This document shows positions 63,642 to 64,000 of a DNA stretch of 64,000 nucleotides, one piece after another. The first letter of the stretch is position 1. Every line of letters begins with the position of its first letter. The position numbers and the translations under genes were made by a program. The notes beneath the pieces are model-generated. The model was not told the origin of the DNA. It did not search any database and saw only the letters and a program-made list of their open reading frames with translations. Where the stretch lies: the NCBI RefSeq assembly GCF_000001735.4, contig NC_003074.8, positions 3,038,101-3,102,100 of the forward strand. Reading direction: 5' to 3'. This stretch comes from Arabidopsis thaliana (Eukaryota > Streptophyta > Magnoliopsida > Brassicales > Brassicaceae).

Positions 63642-64000
63642 GGGTTTAGAGAGAGTTAAACAGAGAGGAAGAAGCTGGTGGCGGCTCTTAATAAACACAA
63701 CAAACAAAACTACGTGACCGGTTTGGTTTTTTAAACCTTTTATTACCGATTCTCACCAAACACTAACCAGCACTTTTTTTGTCTGTATTTAGGTTTCACC
63801 GGACACATAAATTACAAACCCAACACAAAAAACTATTATTCCGTGATTAGCCCTAATGTATTGCAGATTAATTAATAACGATTATGGACGCACTTGGTGT
63901 TGGTGGATCATTCATCATCATGTATATTGGAAAATAAAAACTGATCTTTTCTAAGTTTTAGCAAAACAAATATTTTTTATTTATATGGTCTACGACAAGA
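63642..64000. other. Upstream flank of OMR1
   Basis: Promoter and leader of OMR1. AT-rich, and no second gene is visible before the window ends. Confidence 0.5.

Overview
The window is plant nuclear DNA. It has multi-exon genes with GT-AG introns, long AT-rich intergenic stretches, two nuclear tRNA genes with internal promoters and T-run terminators, and degenerate transposon pieces. The protein set and gene order match Arabidopsis thaliana chromosome 3, roughly loci At3g09910 to At3g10050. That placement and the gene names come from remembered family sequences and order, not from a search. Spliced models were built by hand. Their summed lengths give intact frames of 815 aa (PIP5K9), 354 (GDSL), 441 (MDAR3), 311 and 309 (the phosphatase pair), 178 (ACIP1), 417 (ENT2), 481 (EDA31), 1332 (DML2), 542 (trihelix-kinase), 431 (HRA1) and 592 (OMR1).

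Layout. 1-21: the first seven codons of a Rab GTPase, minus strand. 0.9-2.1 kb: a broken F-box/kelch gene. 2.3-5.6 kb: MORN-type phosphatidylinositol-phosphate kinase PIP5K9. 5.6-12.8 kb: a long AT-rich spacer with a poly-A tract, a diverged tandem duplication and a hairpin; near its right end lie two phosphate-starvation (P1BS) boxes. 12.87-13.4 kb: IPS1, the noncoding miR399 target mimic. 13.8-17.1 kb: an Ole e 1-like secreted protein and a GDSL esterase. 18.4-21.0 kb: monodehydroascorbate reductase MDAR3. 22.3 kb: a small DUF7722-type gene. 23.9-27.2 kb: a tandem pair of Rhizobiales-like phosphatases. 31.3-33.0 kb: ACIP1. 34.6-37.0 kb: nucleoside transporter ENT2, divergent from the trihelix factor EDA31 (38.8-40.8 kb). 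41-43.9 kb: a transposon-scarred spacer. 43.9-50.1 kb: the DNA demethylase DML2. 52.4 kb: tRNA-Leu(UAA). 53.1-53.6 kb: hypoxia-induced HUP26. 54.2-56.7 kb: a trihelix plus amino-acid-kinase fusion. 58.1 kb: tRNA-Arg(UCU). 58.5-59.8 kb: trihelix factor HRA1. 61.1-63.6 kb: threonine deaminase OMR1.

The genes do not form one pathway, as is normal for a plant chromosome. Local groupings worth noting are: the phosphate-responsive IPS1 with its promoter boxes; three trihelix-domain genes within about 21 kb, two hypoxia-linked genes (HUP26 and HRA1) flanking one of them; and the phosphatase duplicates. I found no CRISPR, operon, or clearly new multi-gene system. The most interesting leads are the trihelix-kinase fusion with altered nucleotide-binding motifs, the IPS1 hairpin that buries its four-codon ORF, an orphan coding-looking exon at 28.6 kb, and several unannotated relics.
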